Assembly: GCA_002633005.1 (NCBI GenBank)
Contig: NMRA01000671.1
Span: 62,001-126,000, forward strand
Direction: 5' to 3'
DNA length: 64,000 nt
From: Phoronis australis
Taxonomy: Eukaryota; Phoronida; Phoronidae
The notes under the pieces are model-generated. The model had not been told where the DNA came from. It did not search any database and worked only from the letters and a program-made list of their open reading frames with translations. The position numbers and the translations under genes are program-made. Below are positions 12,240-25,454 of this stretch, piece after piece (within the stretch, counting starts at the first letter, position 1; each line of letters opens with the position of its first letter).

Positions 12240-15200
12240 GTGAGTAGACTAGTCTGACAAGCAGATGTTGCTGATCTGAACAAATTCGGTGCCTTTCATA
12301 ATTAACTCTTGGTGCATTTAGGCCTTCTTCTAAATTGCTTTAGAAATGTTTTTCATCCACCAAAATCCAATATTTACGCATTCATTAACGTAAAAATAAC
12401 CCTTCAGAAAAAATGGCTATCCTTTTAGATTTCCTTTTTATATCAAGCTGAAAATGTCAACAGTATGGGTGTTTAGGGCACGTGGATTCACAGGTCGTGT
12501 CCATCGGTTTAGCGGAAGCTGTCATTTGAATATTTATTTCATGTGTCTCAAAGATTTTGGTTTCCATGCACGCACCGAATCTTAACCTGGGCGGCTCGAA
12601 TTTCTGGCATAGTGGACCTTTTGCTAAGAAAAAGGGGGGAAGACTAAGAAAAAAAACGTGCACTTTTAGAACTGTGAACTGTGCGTGTGCGCCTTTTTAG
12701 TAGACTTTTGTCTCATTTTCTCGAACTTTTTCTTTCTCTGAGGTGGATGTTTTTACCCACTTCGCCAAATTGGGGGAGGCTCCTTCGAACCCCCGAGCCT
12801 CCCCGCTGGGTGCATGCATGGTTTAACAGTATGACGTAGCTATTACCGTGTTTGTGCTATATGGTTTGGAGTTGCAGGAACCCGTATCCCATGGGTAAAT
12901 TAGGGCTACATAAAAATGATGCATGCCAGTTCATTGTGGTCATTGCTTTATCGACTGAGATCGCTCCTCAGAAAATGGGGTGTGATCTCGGCCGATATCT
13001 AACCCCAACATTTTCTACGTATTCCGTTTTGCTCCATTAAGTTGAACGAAGCGAAACTGCCAATAATCCTGTGTTCGAGTATTATTGTTTCGTGGATGGC
13101 CGTCTAGGCCTACAGTGTACATGTAGTTTGCATTTAATGACCCCAGCGATAAAGATTTAAAGTTCAAATCTGAACTGGCAATCACGAGTTCGTTGCTAAA
13201 TTGAGAGGTCTTTAAACGCAAACTTGAACTAAAAACTCTTCAGGGTAAACCATTATCACCTTGAGCAAGTACAATGGACAGCTATCGTTATCTTGAATTA
13301 GTGTTAAGTGTGCGCGGAAAATGTTGAAAACTTTACTGTTGTTTTAAAATTAAACGCTGACCCCTGGACTCAGGGTCTAACCTCAGATTTCTTACTCAAC
13401 TGAGACACGCAATTCGAAACCGAGCTCATAGTCATGCCGCAGATTTGAAGGCTTACTTGAAGCACGGCAGCGAAAAACGACTTTGTTGGTTGCCGCTATT
13501 TTGATTTACACAAAGGTCTCCAGGAGAATGTTGGTGTTCGTTGGGAGTCGCTTCAACACACCTGTAAGCTGAGCAATGACTTTGGGTGGGATAACCAGAG
13601 CGACCAAAATCTCAAATCAGGTTATAGATTTTGACTATCACTTGCAGACGTAGAAGTGTGAACATTATACAGTAATGAGATAGTAAATGCAGTGAGAAAT
13701 GGAAAATGCACTCCGCCACAATCCGAAAATCGTTGTGCAAAAGATTTAAGTGAAATTGTCTTAGTTTAAATGAATATTTCCAAGCAATGCCAGTCGCTCT
13801 TTTAGTCTTTTATGCTATTCAGTTTTCCATTTTAATTCAAATGAATGCCCGGGGCCAAGTCTCCAATATATTCAGACTCATACTCATACTCGAGATTCCA
13901 TACTCAAAACCGTGCTCATTGGAGTCGTGCGCAAAAAATCGTATCTAATGTCGCATTTCGAATAGACTCTCCAAACGCACTCAAATCTGAGAATCGTGGT
14001 CGAGTTGCTATGGAACTCTTTATGATGTGAAATGCAAAACAACGCAAAGTCTCGCTGACTGCATAGACTACTGTCGCTGCAAGTATAAGAGTATAACGTG
14101 GAATGCTGAGCGTTCTGTAACTGCATAGATTATAGACAAAACAGTTATACGCCGTGTACCAACAATGACGTCGCATTACCACGCATCTCGTTCTTATTGT
14201 TGAACAATGCATCTGACGTCATGCAACAATCAAACTTATCCAGCGAATAACTTTTGAAGCTTTATGCAAGTCAGCCCAGATTCGCAACTCTGACATTTAC
14301 TTACGTGCTAACCAAGAGGCGCCGCCACTCTCCTAAATTGTCTGGTGCAGTTTACGGTTAGTATATTTTGACGAGATATTTATCGCATCTACATACTGTC
14401 CAACACAACCAAAAAAGTAATTTAAACGCTGTTCAAAGTCTTCAAATAGTAGAAGTGTTGGTATCGTGAGTACCTTTGACAATACTACTGGTAATTAATT
14501 ACAAAATTTCAACTGCGGTGCCAACTGAATATGTCATCTGCTTGCCCAATAGCAGCATAGTTATCGGACAGTTTGTGATTTATGGTTCACATAGGTCTAC
14601 TGAGAAAACTACGAAAGCATGTTTGTGCACAAATTCCAAGGAGTACCTGTGAATGCAAAAGATACTTATATAACGTTTTTGGTTTAGAAACATATTAATT
14701 TTGTTCGAATTAAAAAATGCGCCTCTGCAACGATTTGACTAGTCTAATTTTTCCATGTTTATAATTTATCATTCACAAGTGAGCAGTTCTTCTGCGAAAT
14801 GTTAAGTGGTCCTTAACAGGGCCGTTGGTTGTGCTGTGCATTAGCTTTAGGTATAGCGTGAAATGGTTCTTAAAAGAACCGCTGAATAATTCAACATAAT
14901 TCACACAATACACCGTGCTCACTCAAGTACTCAAGGTCCTCTTCATTTAAGTTTTCATCAGGGAAGGTTGGATGAAATCAAACAAGATGACAATATCGAT
15001 GACAATTGTAACACCTTTTTACCGTTCACCAACGTTATCACGAACCCTGCCTCGTTCAGTTCTTGTTCCTGGATCCATAAGTACACGTAATCTTGAACCG
15101 TAGGGAAAAAAGACATACAACAAACCAAATCAAATTTCGAAAATCATCGCCTTCGGCGGTACGATTCTGTGTTGCTGTCGCCATACCGATATTTTCCCCA

Positions 15201-16188
15201 ACATCCACGTCGAAAATCGACGTTGCAAGTAAAGGAAAGTTTTGTCCCTCGTTTCTAAATTTTAACCCATTTTTTAAGAAATGGGTGTTTTGATTATGTC
15301 TGATGTTGATAGAGCATGACTTGCGGTTTTCACAATGCATTTCATCGTGTTGAAAGGAAATCGCTAGCACTACTTTCTTAGAAGTGGAAAGGTATTCGTT
15401 AGCACTACTTTCTTAAGAATGGTGGTCGTTATTACACACAAATTGTTTTTCTTTGGCGTTTGCAAAGCGCTAAAGCCTGCAATATGGAGAGCAGTTTTAA
15501 GTTGGTACATTTTAAATTTTACAAAAATCCTAGAATGTTGATTTGCGTTTATCTTGACAAAGGGCCACTTTCCAAACGAAAGTTGGTTTCAAATATGTTT
15601 CATGCCTGTTTTCATTACATTATTTTAATACTCCTGTCTACTTGCTTTTTTCCTTACCGGTTATGGTTGCTATTTTTTATTTTGTGTTTAACGGAAGCAC
15701 CAAACAACATAAAAGTCACTAAATTGTGAACCCATCCCTAAATTCTCCAGATTACAGGTACACCAAACATGTCACAGCAAACAAAGCTACACGTGTCATT
15801 AGTTCAATTTTATTTTTTATTAGAACTAAAATCATAAAATATATACAAATGTGCAAATATGGTGATAGCCAAACTGAAGATTTGGAACCTCTAAACAATT
15901 CTGTTTGCAGTATTCTAGCTTTTCCTCAGTCATAAAAAATGAAATCACAGCTCTTGCCCACCGACCAACCTCGTCCACTGCTTGCACTCTCTCGTTGATT
16001 ACAAAGCTAGCCATCTTAGCTGTCTCCACATGTGTTCCATTAAAATTACAAGGTAACTATCGAAATTGACGCGTTTCCGCGAATAGCAGTTGTCCGGTTA
16101 GTATACTTCCCCGTGATTAAAGTAGTTCGGAATGTACTGGGCCATAAGCGACGTTTTAAAAATTATTGACATCTAATTTAGTCAGTGT

Positions 16189-17514
16189 CAGCCGATTTCA
16201 TAATGGTTGTTAAGAATTAAATCTGGTTTAAATTGGACTTAGACCAGGTTTAAAGATAATCTGCATTTCATAAAGGTGGTTTTAAATTTTAGACCAGTAG
16301 TCTAGTAAAACGTGGTTTAACTACAGTTTAGACCTGGTCTAAGTGAGTTTTCATTTCACCAACAAGCTCTATATTTTTCATACCTGTATTAAGATCTTAA
16401 ACCATGTTTAACTTTAGACTTGGTCAGACCCAGGTTTAAATGTTAAATATGTAAGACTTGCATGGTATAGGTACAACTGCATGATGCCGCGGAGAGCATT
16501 TGCAACGAAGTTTTAGAGCGAAAATGGACTATTTTCAACATTCAGTTTTACTACGACACAAGATCAACCGTAGCAGAGGCGGATCCAGGATTTTTTAAAG
16601 GAGGAGGGGAATGGTCAAGGACTTTTTGAAAAAGGGGGCCAAGTCAACAACTTAAAATTATAAATTCGGTATCACTAAAATCAAGGGAAAAAGGGGGCTC
16701 CTCACCCCTTGACCCCGTCGATCCGCCTATGCGTAGACCACTACTTGCTGGAGTGCGTCCTGCGGATTTCTCAGAATACGACCGGTTGAGCAGGACGTCA
16801 TCGTCGTAAGCGCTACGGATTTGACTAAAGACAGCATTTTCTGATTCTTCTAACTGAGTCCCACCTCCACTGTTCTCCGATATAATGTGGCCATGAAGGG
16901 CTCTTGCCCCCCTTTAGCCGCGGAAAATAAACACTAAAACGACAAGGAAATAAAGTTGGGCATGTAACATGTTACATCTAATCGGGAGCATGTTCTTTAA
17001 TGTGTGTGTGCTGGTTACAGAAATTACAGTTTTCCTCATGGGAAAAGCTTTCAGAAGTTTTTCGTTAATGTCTGCACTGATTCTACTAGTGTATGCCATG
17101 GTATACCCACGTGATCAAGGTTTCATTGAAGCACTTCAATAGTTTCTGTGTTGTGTTTACCCAGCTCAACACAGTTGGGTGCCTTTTATACTTTAAACCA
17201 GCCTCCAGTTCAGTAACGCTAGGGCCTCGCAAAAAAGCAAGACTTCGCGAGATGACGTGAGATAATGCCGTGTATTTTAAATGAGAACACGTGACTTTGA
17301 CAAGGTTTTAGCTAAGTCCTAGCGTAGGTCCTAGCGTCTACTGAACGCACGCCTGGTTTTACTGAACCAGCTCCCTGGTTTAACAAAACCAGGCTTTCAG
17401 ACTCTTAAACCATGTTGGTGAAATGCAAGTCAGGTCTAATATTAGACCAGGTTTAAGAAGACAAGGTTTAATTTAAAACCTGGTTTTGTTAAACCACCTT
17501 CATGAAATCGGCTG
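16189..17514. mobile_element. 1.33-kb DNA transposon with perfect 13-bp TIRs
   Basis: CAGCCGATTTCAT at 16189-16201 and its exact complement ATGAAATCGGCTG at 17502-17514 bound the element. The outer parts carry repeated palindrome-like blocks such as TTTAGACCTGGTCTAAG and AAACCAGGTTTAA, which look like subterminal protein-binding sites. The related copy at about 53690 (inverted) lacks the insert and shows the empty site, reading through GTCACTGTGTGTTG. No transposase frame is visible. A second, smaller element (16574-16732) is nested inside, as is the palindromic short repeat at 17220-17350. Confidence 0.8.
16574..16732. mobile_element. Short MITE with CAGNGGCGGATCCAGG termini, copy 1
   Basis: Starts CAGAGGCGGATCCAGG and ends in the complement-like GATCCGCCTATG. 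The same terminal type bounds 33885-34171 and 49294-49446. The interior is G/C-run rich (AAAGGGGGC, CTCACCCC). No coding capacity. A hAT-type MITE is a reasonable guess. Confidence 0.6.
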
Positions 17515-18599
17515 TTTGTGTTGTTCATAGATGTTTCAATGTAGCTTAGTTGTTACTTGAAGTTCTAATCCACGTGATATTGTTAACTGTGATAAATGTT
17601 TGTAAATCACCGAATATATCAATACGCACAGTCGTTTATCTTTAATCGTACCCAATGTTTGTAGTTTTTAGATCAATAGTTCATCGATTTTTAAAAATCA
17701 AAAACCAAACTTGGTTGTTTTTTCCATCTGAATACAGGTACGGTATTTGTTTCTAACGAAAACTGTTGGTTAATACATTTTGAAAATCGCCAATATGTAC
17801 AGGAAGAGGTGTTTACTACAGGTCATAATCGGTTAATTACACTTAATTGGGTCTTGCTCGCACCGGACAATGCAGTCATCACCACCGAGTCCGACTCTGG
17901 CGCCTGGCTCTCTTTGATCCCGGTAAAAGCCGCTCTGAAGGACGAGCGGTAAAAAGTCACGCATTTCTTTACAAATGGGTGACTTTCGTGTAAGCGTATA
18001 ATTCACGGAATGGAATATTAATCTGGAGCAGCATAAAGGCTGTCGGTATATTACACACGCCATATCAATACCGTTTCACCATTGTTAGCGCACAATTTCT
18101 TGAGCTATAGACTAAAGTAAGTTTTACTCGACTACGTGTGGTATGTCGGGTAAAATGGCGGCTTGGAAACGCAGGCGAAGGTGTGTCAAGAATGCTGCGT
18201 TTTGATTGGTTTTGGTTGTTATAAATCTGGCGATAGGTCAATTACACCAGATAATTTGGCCAGGTGACGCTAGTGAATAATGACATAACGGCTTGTGCGA
18301 AACAGCACAGATTTCGTCCATTGAAGTACATGTATACGGAGCTGGCGGCCTATGTATTATAGTCTATGGTAACTGTTATTCATTTTTCAGTTTCAATACA
18401 ATATTCTCATACTATTTCTTGATACATTTGCCAATTATTAAGTTTTACTTCTTGGCTGGAGTTCATTATTAGCCCGGGAGCCAAATGCTGTTATTTTACT
18501 TAACCTGGTTTTGTCGGACAAAGTTTTTTTCTTTGCTGTTTCACGTAACCTAGGCATAGTTAATCATGATTTAAGGGGTTGACCGTTCGCAACTCTTGA

Positions 18600-21500
18600 G
18601 CATTTCTTAAAATATGCAAATTAAGGTCCCCATTATGCAAAATTTTTGCTTAAATATCCTTACCAAGCACTGCAGCCACAGAGTTTTGACAGTTTTACCC
18701 ATGTTTTCATGGTCAACGAATTTAAAAGTTCAATTTTTGTTGAATACATCGTCAATTTGCAAAATTTATGCAAATTAAGGCCATCAAAGTGCAAAATTCT
18801 ATGTTTGCTTATAATTTCCTTACCAAGCACTGCAGGCAGGTTATTTCGATGCTTTCACCCATGTTTCCATGGTCAACGAATTTAATAGTGAAAGTGTCTG
18901 GGTAGATACATCATCAATTTGCATAATTTATGCGAATTAATGCCGCCATTATTCAAAACTTTACATGTTCTAATAGCCATGGTACCAATCATTACAGGTA
19001 AATTATCATGATGTTTGCACCTATGTTTCTATGGTCAATTATTTTAATGAAAACAGTTTGCATGTTGCTGTATGATAAATATGCATAAATAATGCAAATT
19101 AACGCCACCATTATTCAAAATTATATTTTGCTTAAAACTCCCTTATCAAGCACTTCATACAGGTTACTTTAATGTTTTCGCCTATGCTTCCATGGTTAGT
19201 GAATTTCATGGACCTCGTTTGCTGGTGGATACATCGTGAATTTGCATAATATATACAAATTAACTCCGCCATTGTTCAAAATTCTACCTTTACCAATAGC
19301 TGAAGTACCATGTACCCCAAGTAAATTATTTTAACGACTTTACCCGAAGTTTATGTGAAATCATTTGATAAGTTGTTGCATGATGAATTTTCATAATTTT
19401 TACAAATAAACAACACCAGAATTCCAATTACTGTTTTGCTCATAATTTCCTTGAGGGCATTACATGTACATTATTTTTTAAATTCATCTCATGTTTTCAT
19501 GGTTATCATGAATTTCCATAATTGATACTTAACACAAATTACATCTGTCTTATTCAAATTTTGCTTGTGCATATAACTGCTGCATCAGACACCAGAGGTT
19601 AGTTGTAAATGTTTGCACCCATGTTTCAGTGGTCAATGAATTTAATGAGATCTTTTTTCAGGTTGTAGCATGATACATTTGCAGAATCTCCTTTTTGATG
19701 ATAAAGTAAAAAAATATTTGGTGTAGAATGTGTTCTGTAGTTTGAGACTTTAAATTACAAAAAAAGATATTGCCTATTGCTCTGCGCTCCCACAGACCAT
19801 AGAAGGAACGCAGATTTGTTTAATGACTTGGTTGATTGCTGGAATGGGGATGGGAGCGATCAGTTTATAGGGACCACCTTCATGACGTACGAAAACAGTA
19901 ATGAGGGAATTGTGGCAAATTGCCCTCAAAGAAGAGACTCTTAGGCTTTTGTCACAAGTTGCCATTTGTCCTACAAGATTGAACAGATCTTGGAGAGATG
20001 GAGAGCGGTTAGCATTATAGATCTTGTACTAAAACCTATCACTCTGAAGAAAGTAAGGCATGTCTTGATGCACATGCCGAGGATATTTCACGAATCTGTC
20101 AAAAGTAGATACCGGCATCGATCTATTGGATCCCAAGGTCCATCCCAAAGACAGTAGTGAATATAAGCACCGACAGGACTGCTACTCCAACATTTAACGT
20201 AAGCCTACATGAAACAATAAGCATTTGACAGGCAATGCTATCAAACTTCGAGAAAGGCTAGCAATATGTTGGGAACATAAGTAGGTAATCACCAATGACG
20301 ATCCTTGTCCCTTAATATAGCACAAGGACATTGCAGACATCCCACGAAGAAGCTAGCTCCATTATTGTGCAACATGACGTGAAATGTGCATATGAACTTA
20401 ACAAGTTTTAGGTTGTTTCGGATGACAAAAATGTATTAATTTTTTACTTTCGTCTGCATTAGTAAGACAACGAACATCTTCAAATATCACAACCATGAAA
20501 TCACCTACTTAGCGTAGAACAGTCGTAGACATACATGTAATATTAACACTGGAAACATTGAGTGATATTGTGAAGGTCTCCTCCCTGCCCATGCGCTGTA
20601 GGGGTGTAACACAACGGCATGCTACTATGGAGTTGGACATAGTTAAAATAATGATGAATGGACATGATCTGTCTGCCATCATGCACAAATTTCTGATGTC
20701 ATGAAACAGGCAACTAAATGTATGCGTGCCTGTTATGGAATGAAGAGAATCAAGAATATGTCAGAAACCCGACTACTGGCAAGAAATATATGTCAGCTCC
20801 AATCCGTCACCCACAACAGAAGCATTCACAGAGAATGTAAAGGTAAACAGAGTCCACTACCAGTCAGTCATCTGGTGGAATGTCATCAGCACTAGATCCA
20901 GGGGACTATGGATGGCCGAAAGATGCCATAAACCAATGACTCTCATCATCTATGAATCTGCATGGTGTCCAACTTGCTCCTCTTGCATACTGGTGATGAT
21001 TATGTATGGCTGCAAAGGTCAGACTCCACGAAATTCAAGTAGATACAAGTGCAGTGTCAATTTCCTACCCCACACAATATTTTGGGCACGTTATACTGTA
21101 GTGTGCTCATGTTCCGAGTGTTGAATTAGCATTTGAAACGTCTTGTGACTGGTCTCCATATACTGGTTTTATGCAATTAAACAATTTGGTCATCTACTGC
21201 ACATACCCTGGGTATCAGACAAAACTAGATTTTGTATTGATGTGTAATAACTTACAGATCAGTTATGATGTAATGACAGATTACAAAAAATCCATCCGCA
21301 AAATTACAAAATAATCTACAAGTAGCGCCCCCGTAAGAAAGTTCAGAGCAGAAACATAATTTTTAATAATGTCCGCATTTATTTTCATAAATTATGCTAA
21401 TTAATCATCCACTTTCCAAACTGATGTCATTAACCTAATTGACCATAGGAAAAAAGGTTCAAATATCATGAGAGTTTACCTGTGGTGCTTGGTACCGCAA

Positions 21501-21830
21501 CTATAAGCAAAAGTAGAATTTTGAATAATGGCACGTTTAATTTGCATTAGTTATTCAAATTTGAATTAATTATTCAAATTTATCATGCATTAATATGCAA
21601 ACCGATTTCATTAAACTAATTGACCAAAAGAATTTAGGTGCAATTATCATGATAGTTCATCTGTGGTGCCTAGCACAGTAGATATAAGCACAAGAAGGAT
21701 TTTGAATAACAGCGGCTTTAATTTGAATAAGTTATGCAAATTCACAAGGTATTCACCAAAAATCTTGCACTACTAAATTCGTTGACCATGGGAACATGGG
21801 AAATAATGTCAAAATTATGTGGCTGAAGTG
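18600..21830. mobile_element. Foldback-type element with ~160-bp tandem units in inverted arms
   Basis: The left arm (18600-19690) has about seven units of roughly 160 bp, each with ATGCAAATTAA, AAGCACTGCA and CCATGTTTCCATGGTCAACG; this block recurs at 18709, 18868, 19031, 19191, 19500 and 19629. The right arm (21340-21830) has three units of the same sequence in reverse orientation (AATTGACC at 21429, 21609 and 21773). The centre (19740-21340) is different and holds decayed coding sequence. This layout matches foldback or similar class II elements. Confidence 0.65.
20640..21122 (+). pseudogene. Decayed coding remnant in the centre of the foldback element
   Basis: Read across frames this stretch shows MSETRL, then SPTTEAFTENVK...HYQSVIWWN, LDPGDYGWPKDAIN and YGCKGQTPRNSSRYKCS. 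That order (PPT-x-A-F, IWxN, YGW, then a C-x-CK-x-C-x-RCxC run) resembles a multicopy family of uncharacterised invertebrate proteins I have seen annotated without function. Stops and frameshifts make it non-functional. It may be cargo of the surrounding element or part of its original gene. I cannot name the family with certainty. Confidence 0.35.
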
Positions 21831-24800
21831 CTTGGTATGAAAATTATATCCAGAAACATACCGCAAAAACGTGATGTAGCACTTACAGGCGTTTGTTAAG
21901 AGTTAATCAGTCGATAGGGAAAATATCAAACTATTCGAAGATCGCAACAAGTGGCAAATTCTCGAGTGACCTGAGCGGCTGCACGCCTGTCAATCAACTG
22001 CTAGAGTTTTATTTTTTCGTTTTTTAAAGAGAAACCACTAAGATCAAATAACTTTTTCATTTCATTTATGTCGCTCGATGCAACTATATTTTATCTAGGA
22101 GAAGTGGCGCTCACTTGGGACGTACCTTCCTTGTGCCTTTTCACAGAACAATGACCCCGGGTAACTTTGTAAAATTAAAATATGACCCGGGTCGCAATTA
22201 GTGGGGTCTAAATTTATGTAACTATTGTGAAAAATGACTTCATTTGGGTGATATAAAGAAATGACAGTTTTTAAAGTTCATTGGAACGTTCTAACGTTCA
22301 GTACAGCGGCTTTGAGCGTGTGATAACACTGTAGCTCCTTTTTTAACTGTCGAGCATAGTCTTTTGTCTGGTACGACAACATGCAGATAAATTATCTACC
22401 AGGCTTATAACCGATCACATGTGAACACAGTCAAACCCAGTACGTTGGTACGTTCGGACAGAATAGATTGTCTTAACTTCGATTGTAGTTGAGCGATTTT
22501 GGTGATTCAACAACTATAATCTTGATCAGTATTTGATGGCCAATTCAGAAAAGTCATTGGTTTTTGTTCAAACATTACTTAACTTATTTTTATCAGCACA
22601 GCCCAGTGAGGATATAAGATACGATCTTACCGGATGTTGAGCAATTATCGAACAAAAGAGAGCTGACCGAGACCCTCCAACCCTAATTGCCAGAATGGAC
22701 TTCATCAGTCGTCAGTATAAGATACTGTCTACAGCGGTCATCTGCCCAACTTGTTGTGAACAAGTTGGACTCAACGGGAGAACGTCGTAACGTAAAAAAC
22801 AATGAACACAGGATCAGTTCCTTTCCTGTGCATCCCTCGGAATTGCCAACAAACATTCTTCCCTCACGTACGGTATTCCGCTCTCTGACGGATCTGAAGT
22901 CCCCCCCGATCGAGCAACAAGGCACTTATTAGCGTTTTGTAGTATCTCCACACCGTGTGCTTACAAAGGGAACAGCCCCGCTCCGGCACATATTAATTCG
23001 GACTGTTCCAATCCATCCCCGCTCTTAATCTGATACACGTACTGCGCGACCCTCAGCCGAGAAATTTAAAATAAATTCTCTCACGCACGCTGTCTGCTTA
23101 TCCCAACCCCCTGTTGCGGGGGAATCGTTGAATAATGACGGGACAGGTTTCAAGAACGTAGGGTTATATTTTCATGGTCTGAATATTCTTCACCTTAAAT
23201 TTAGACCCTCTGAAAAAACCAACCGGGGTCACTTTTCACGGAGTCATAATAAATGCTACATCGGCTCGGTTGGGTACCATTCGGTTTCGAGTGGGAAATT
23301 CTATATTTTTGGTAAAGGTTGGATGCGCAATTCAGTCGTACATGTTTGGTATTTTGGATAGTATGCACTTTACTTTCTTGCACAAGTTTCTTCAAAAAAC
23401 AGAGAGCTCGTTAGCAAGAAGTGCAAATGTACACAATTTCCAAGATCAACATCGACATAAGTACAGATTTTGCCGAGATTTGTTTGTTTTGAGACAACAG
23501 AAAACATCTGATTTTGGAATACATATTAAGAAGTGAGTATTTAAAGCAGTATGTATTTCAATAGAGAATACACGTACATGTACTACTTGCTTAGATGTAC
23601 TGATTTCGATGCCCCGGCTGGCGAGTAAGTTCGGGGATGATTTTTTTTCTGTACAATTAAAAATACACATGATTGTCAATAATACTAAATATTTACTTAA
23701 ATCTAATTAGCAAAGAGCATCACCATTGGATAATAGCATATGCTGGTCAATAATTATCTTTTTAATTGATCTTACATGGTCTCCGATCACCAAGACTAAT
23801 GCGGAAATAACGTATATAGTCGCTCCGCTTAAATTATTGTGGCACAACATAAAAACCTAGTTGCAGCACCAATAAACCCCATGGCCGAACCAAAAAACCC
23901 ATGACTGAATGGCAGGACCAAGAACTTAACTCTTTGGCTGCAAGCATAGCACTGCGAGCCCCCCGATTTTCTGACTGATGCCGTAGGGCTACTAGTGTTT
24001 TACGCCATTTTTCTCCTGTGTAGCACTCTCCAAAATGGCGTCATATTGACAACGGAAGCTGCATGTATCTGAGTGGCGCGCGCCCGCCTCTCGTTCACTA
24101 ACACTAGGACCTCGCTATAAACAAGACTTCGCGAGATTACTAGAGATATTACCGTGTTTTTTAAATGAGAACACGTGGTGCTGACTAGACTTTAGCTAGG
24201 TCCTAGAGTACATGTAGGTCTTAGCGTCTATTGAACACACGCCCGGTCTACAGGTATGTGATTCTGTGGTGACAGTATTCCTAAGAAGGCCTTAACATGA
24301 CGTATTACCCGGGCTCCGTCTCGGCGACCTGAGCGCACTCGGCCATTCATAAACAAAATAGTATTCACAGATTTCATAGCACAATGCACCGTAGGCGGAA
24401 CTAACTTCATTCACAAGAAGATTAAAAATGAAACTATTACCTCTGAACTGATATTGATGCAATGAAATGTGGAGGACTTATTTTTTTTAAATTTGCTCTG
24501 CCTGTCAGTGGCTTTTCGATATTTGTTCTCTCGATCGTATATGATATTTTCGAGTACGATTTAAAGCACACTGCCATACCAAACTTGCAATTTGGAGCAT
24601 ATACTCAGAATTTTACTCAAAATCGTACTCGAAATATAGATATGAGGTACACTTCAGTTCGAGCATATTCGAAAATTGAGTGCGTGCTCGAAATTTCGAG
24701 TACATATTTTTTGAGTATGACATTGAATACACCAAAGCTGAGTCTGTACTTGAGTTGAGTATGAAGTGTGACTTTGAATATGATGCAAGTCCGAGTACGG

Positions 24801-24904
24801 AGATTGGAAACCGGGGCATGGTTTGATATCAAACGTGTGCCACGAGCGAGTGCTTTTGATGAATGACCGCTGATGGAAATAGTCATTTTTGTGTTAATAA
24901 GTTA

Positions 24905-25135
24905 CTCTTTAAACGCTAGACGCAACAAAAGATGTTTGAACGCTAGACACAACACTGAGAACGCCATATGCAAGATATTTGAACGCTAGACATCACTGAG
25001 AACGCCATAAGCAAGATATTTGAACGCCAGACATCTCTGAACGCCACATATGCAAGATATTTGAATATTAGACATAACTGAACTCCATATGCAATATATT
25101 TGAACTCCAGACATAACTGAACGCCATCCGCAAGG
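24905..25135. repeat. Minisatellite, ~50-55 bp unit
   Basis: Four to five diverging copies of a unit containing TTTGAACGCTAGACA, ACTGA, GAACGCCATATGCAAGATA. It lies about 320 bp upstream of the EGF exon acceptor at 25455. Confidence 0.75.
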
Positions 25136-25454
25136 CATTACAATACTATTCTATTATCGGAGAATATATGTTTTGTCACTCCACAGCAATTGGTATGAAC
25201 AATATGTTTGAAACGACATAACATTTCCATTGTCGCAAAAGTGAAAACTTCAACTAGTCGAGTAAAAGCGCAGGGTTGAGTTTACAGGCAGATTTCATCA
25301 ACAGATTTCTCGTAAAAGTCACCAAACACTGTTGTAAATTTATTGAATGGGCGCTCTCTGTGAGACGTTCTTATTGTAGTATATCCTTTCAAGTAGTGAA
25401 CGACTATTGGTTTTGCTGACAACCTTTACTACCATCAGCCTGTGCTTTAAATAG

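Larger units (their letters stand above)
14124..18368 (+). mobile_element. 4.2-kb TIR element, copy 1 (family A), interrupted
   Basis: Ends in imperfect inverted repeats: CATAGATTATAG at 14124 and TATAGTCTATG ending at 18368. Long segments match a second copy at 55592-59859 in the same orientation (14285-15365 with 55607-56620 and 58020-58115; 18235-18368 with 59738-59859). They also match inverted partial copies at 51855-54360. About 150 bp at 14140-14280 separates the left end from the matching body and may be an extra insertion. No transposase was recognised; short frames near 15460-15935 are kept between copies but look non-coding. It could be a non-autonomous DNA transposon. Confidence 0.65.
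12240..25454 (+). other. 13.2-kb intron filled with transposons
   Basis: This intron interrupts the EGF domain between its third and fourth cysteines in phase 1. No host exon was seen inside it. It holds a CCGGTCTCCAAT-type MITE end (from about 13846), a 4.2-kb TIR element with a nested insertion (14124-18368), a foldback-type element (18600-21830), a palindromic short repeat shared by 17220-17350 and 24105-24245, a repeat at 22570-22700 shared with 46355-46470, another MITE half (about 24520-24826) and a minisatellite (24905-25135). The stretches 12240-13840 and 22930-24100 hold nothing I recognise. Confidence 0.75.
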
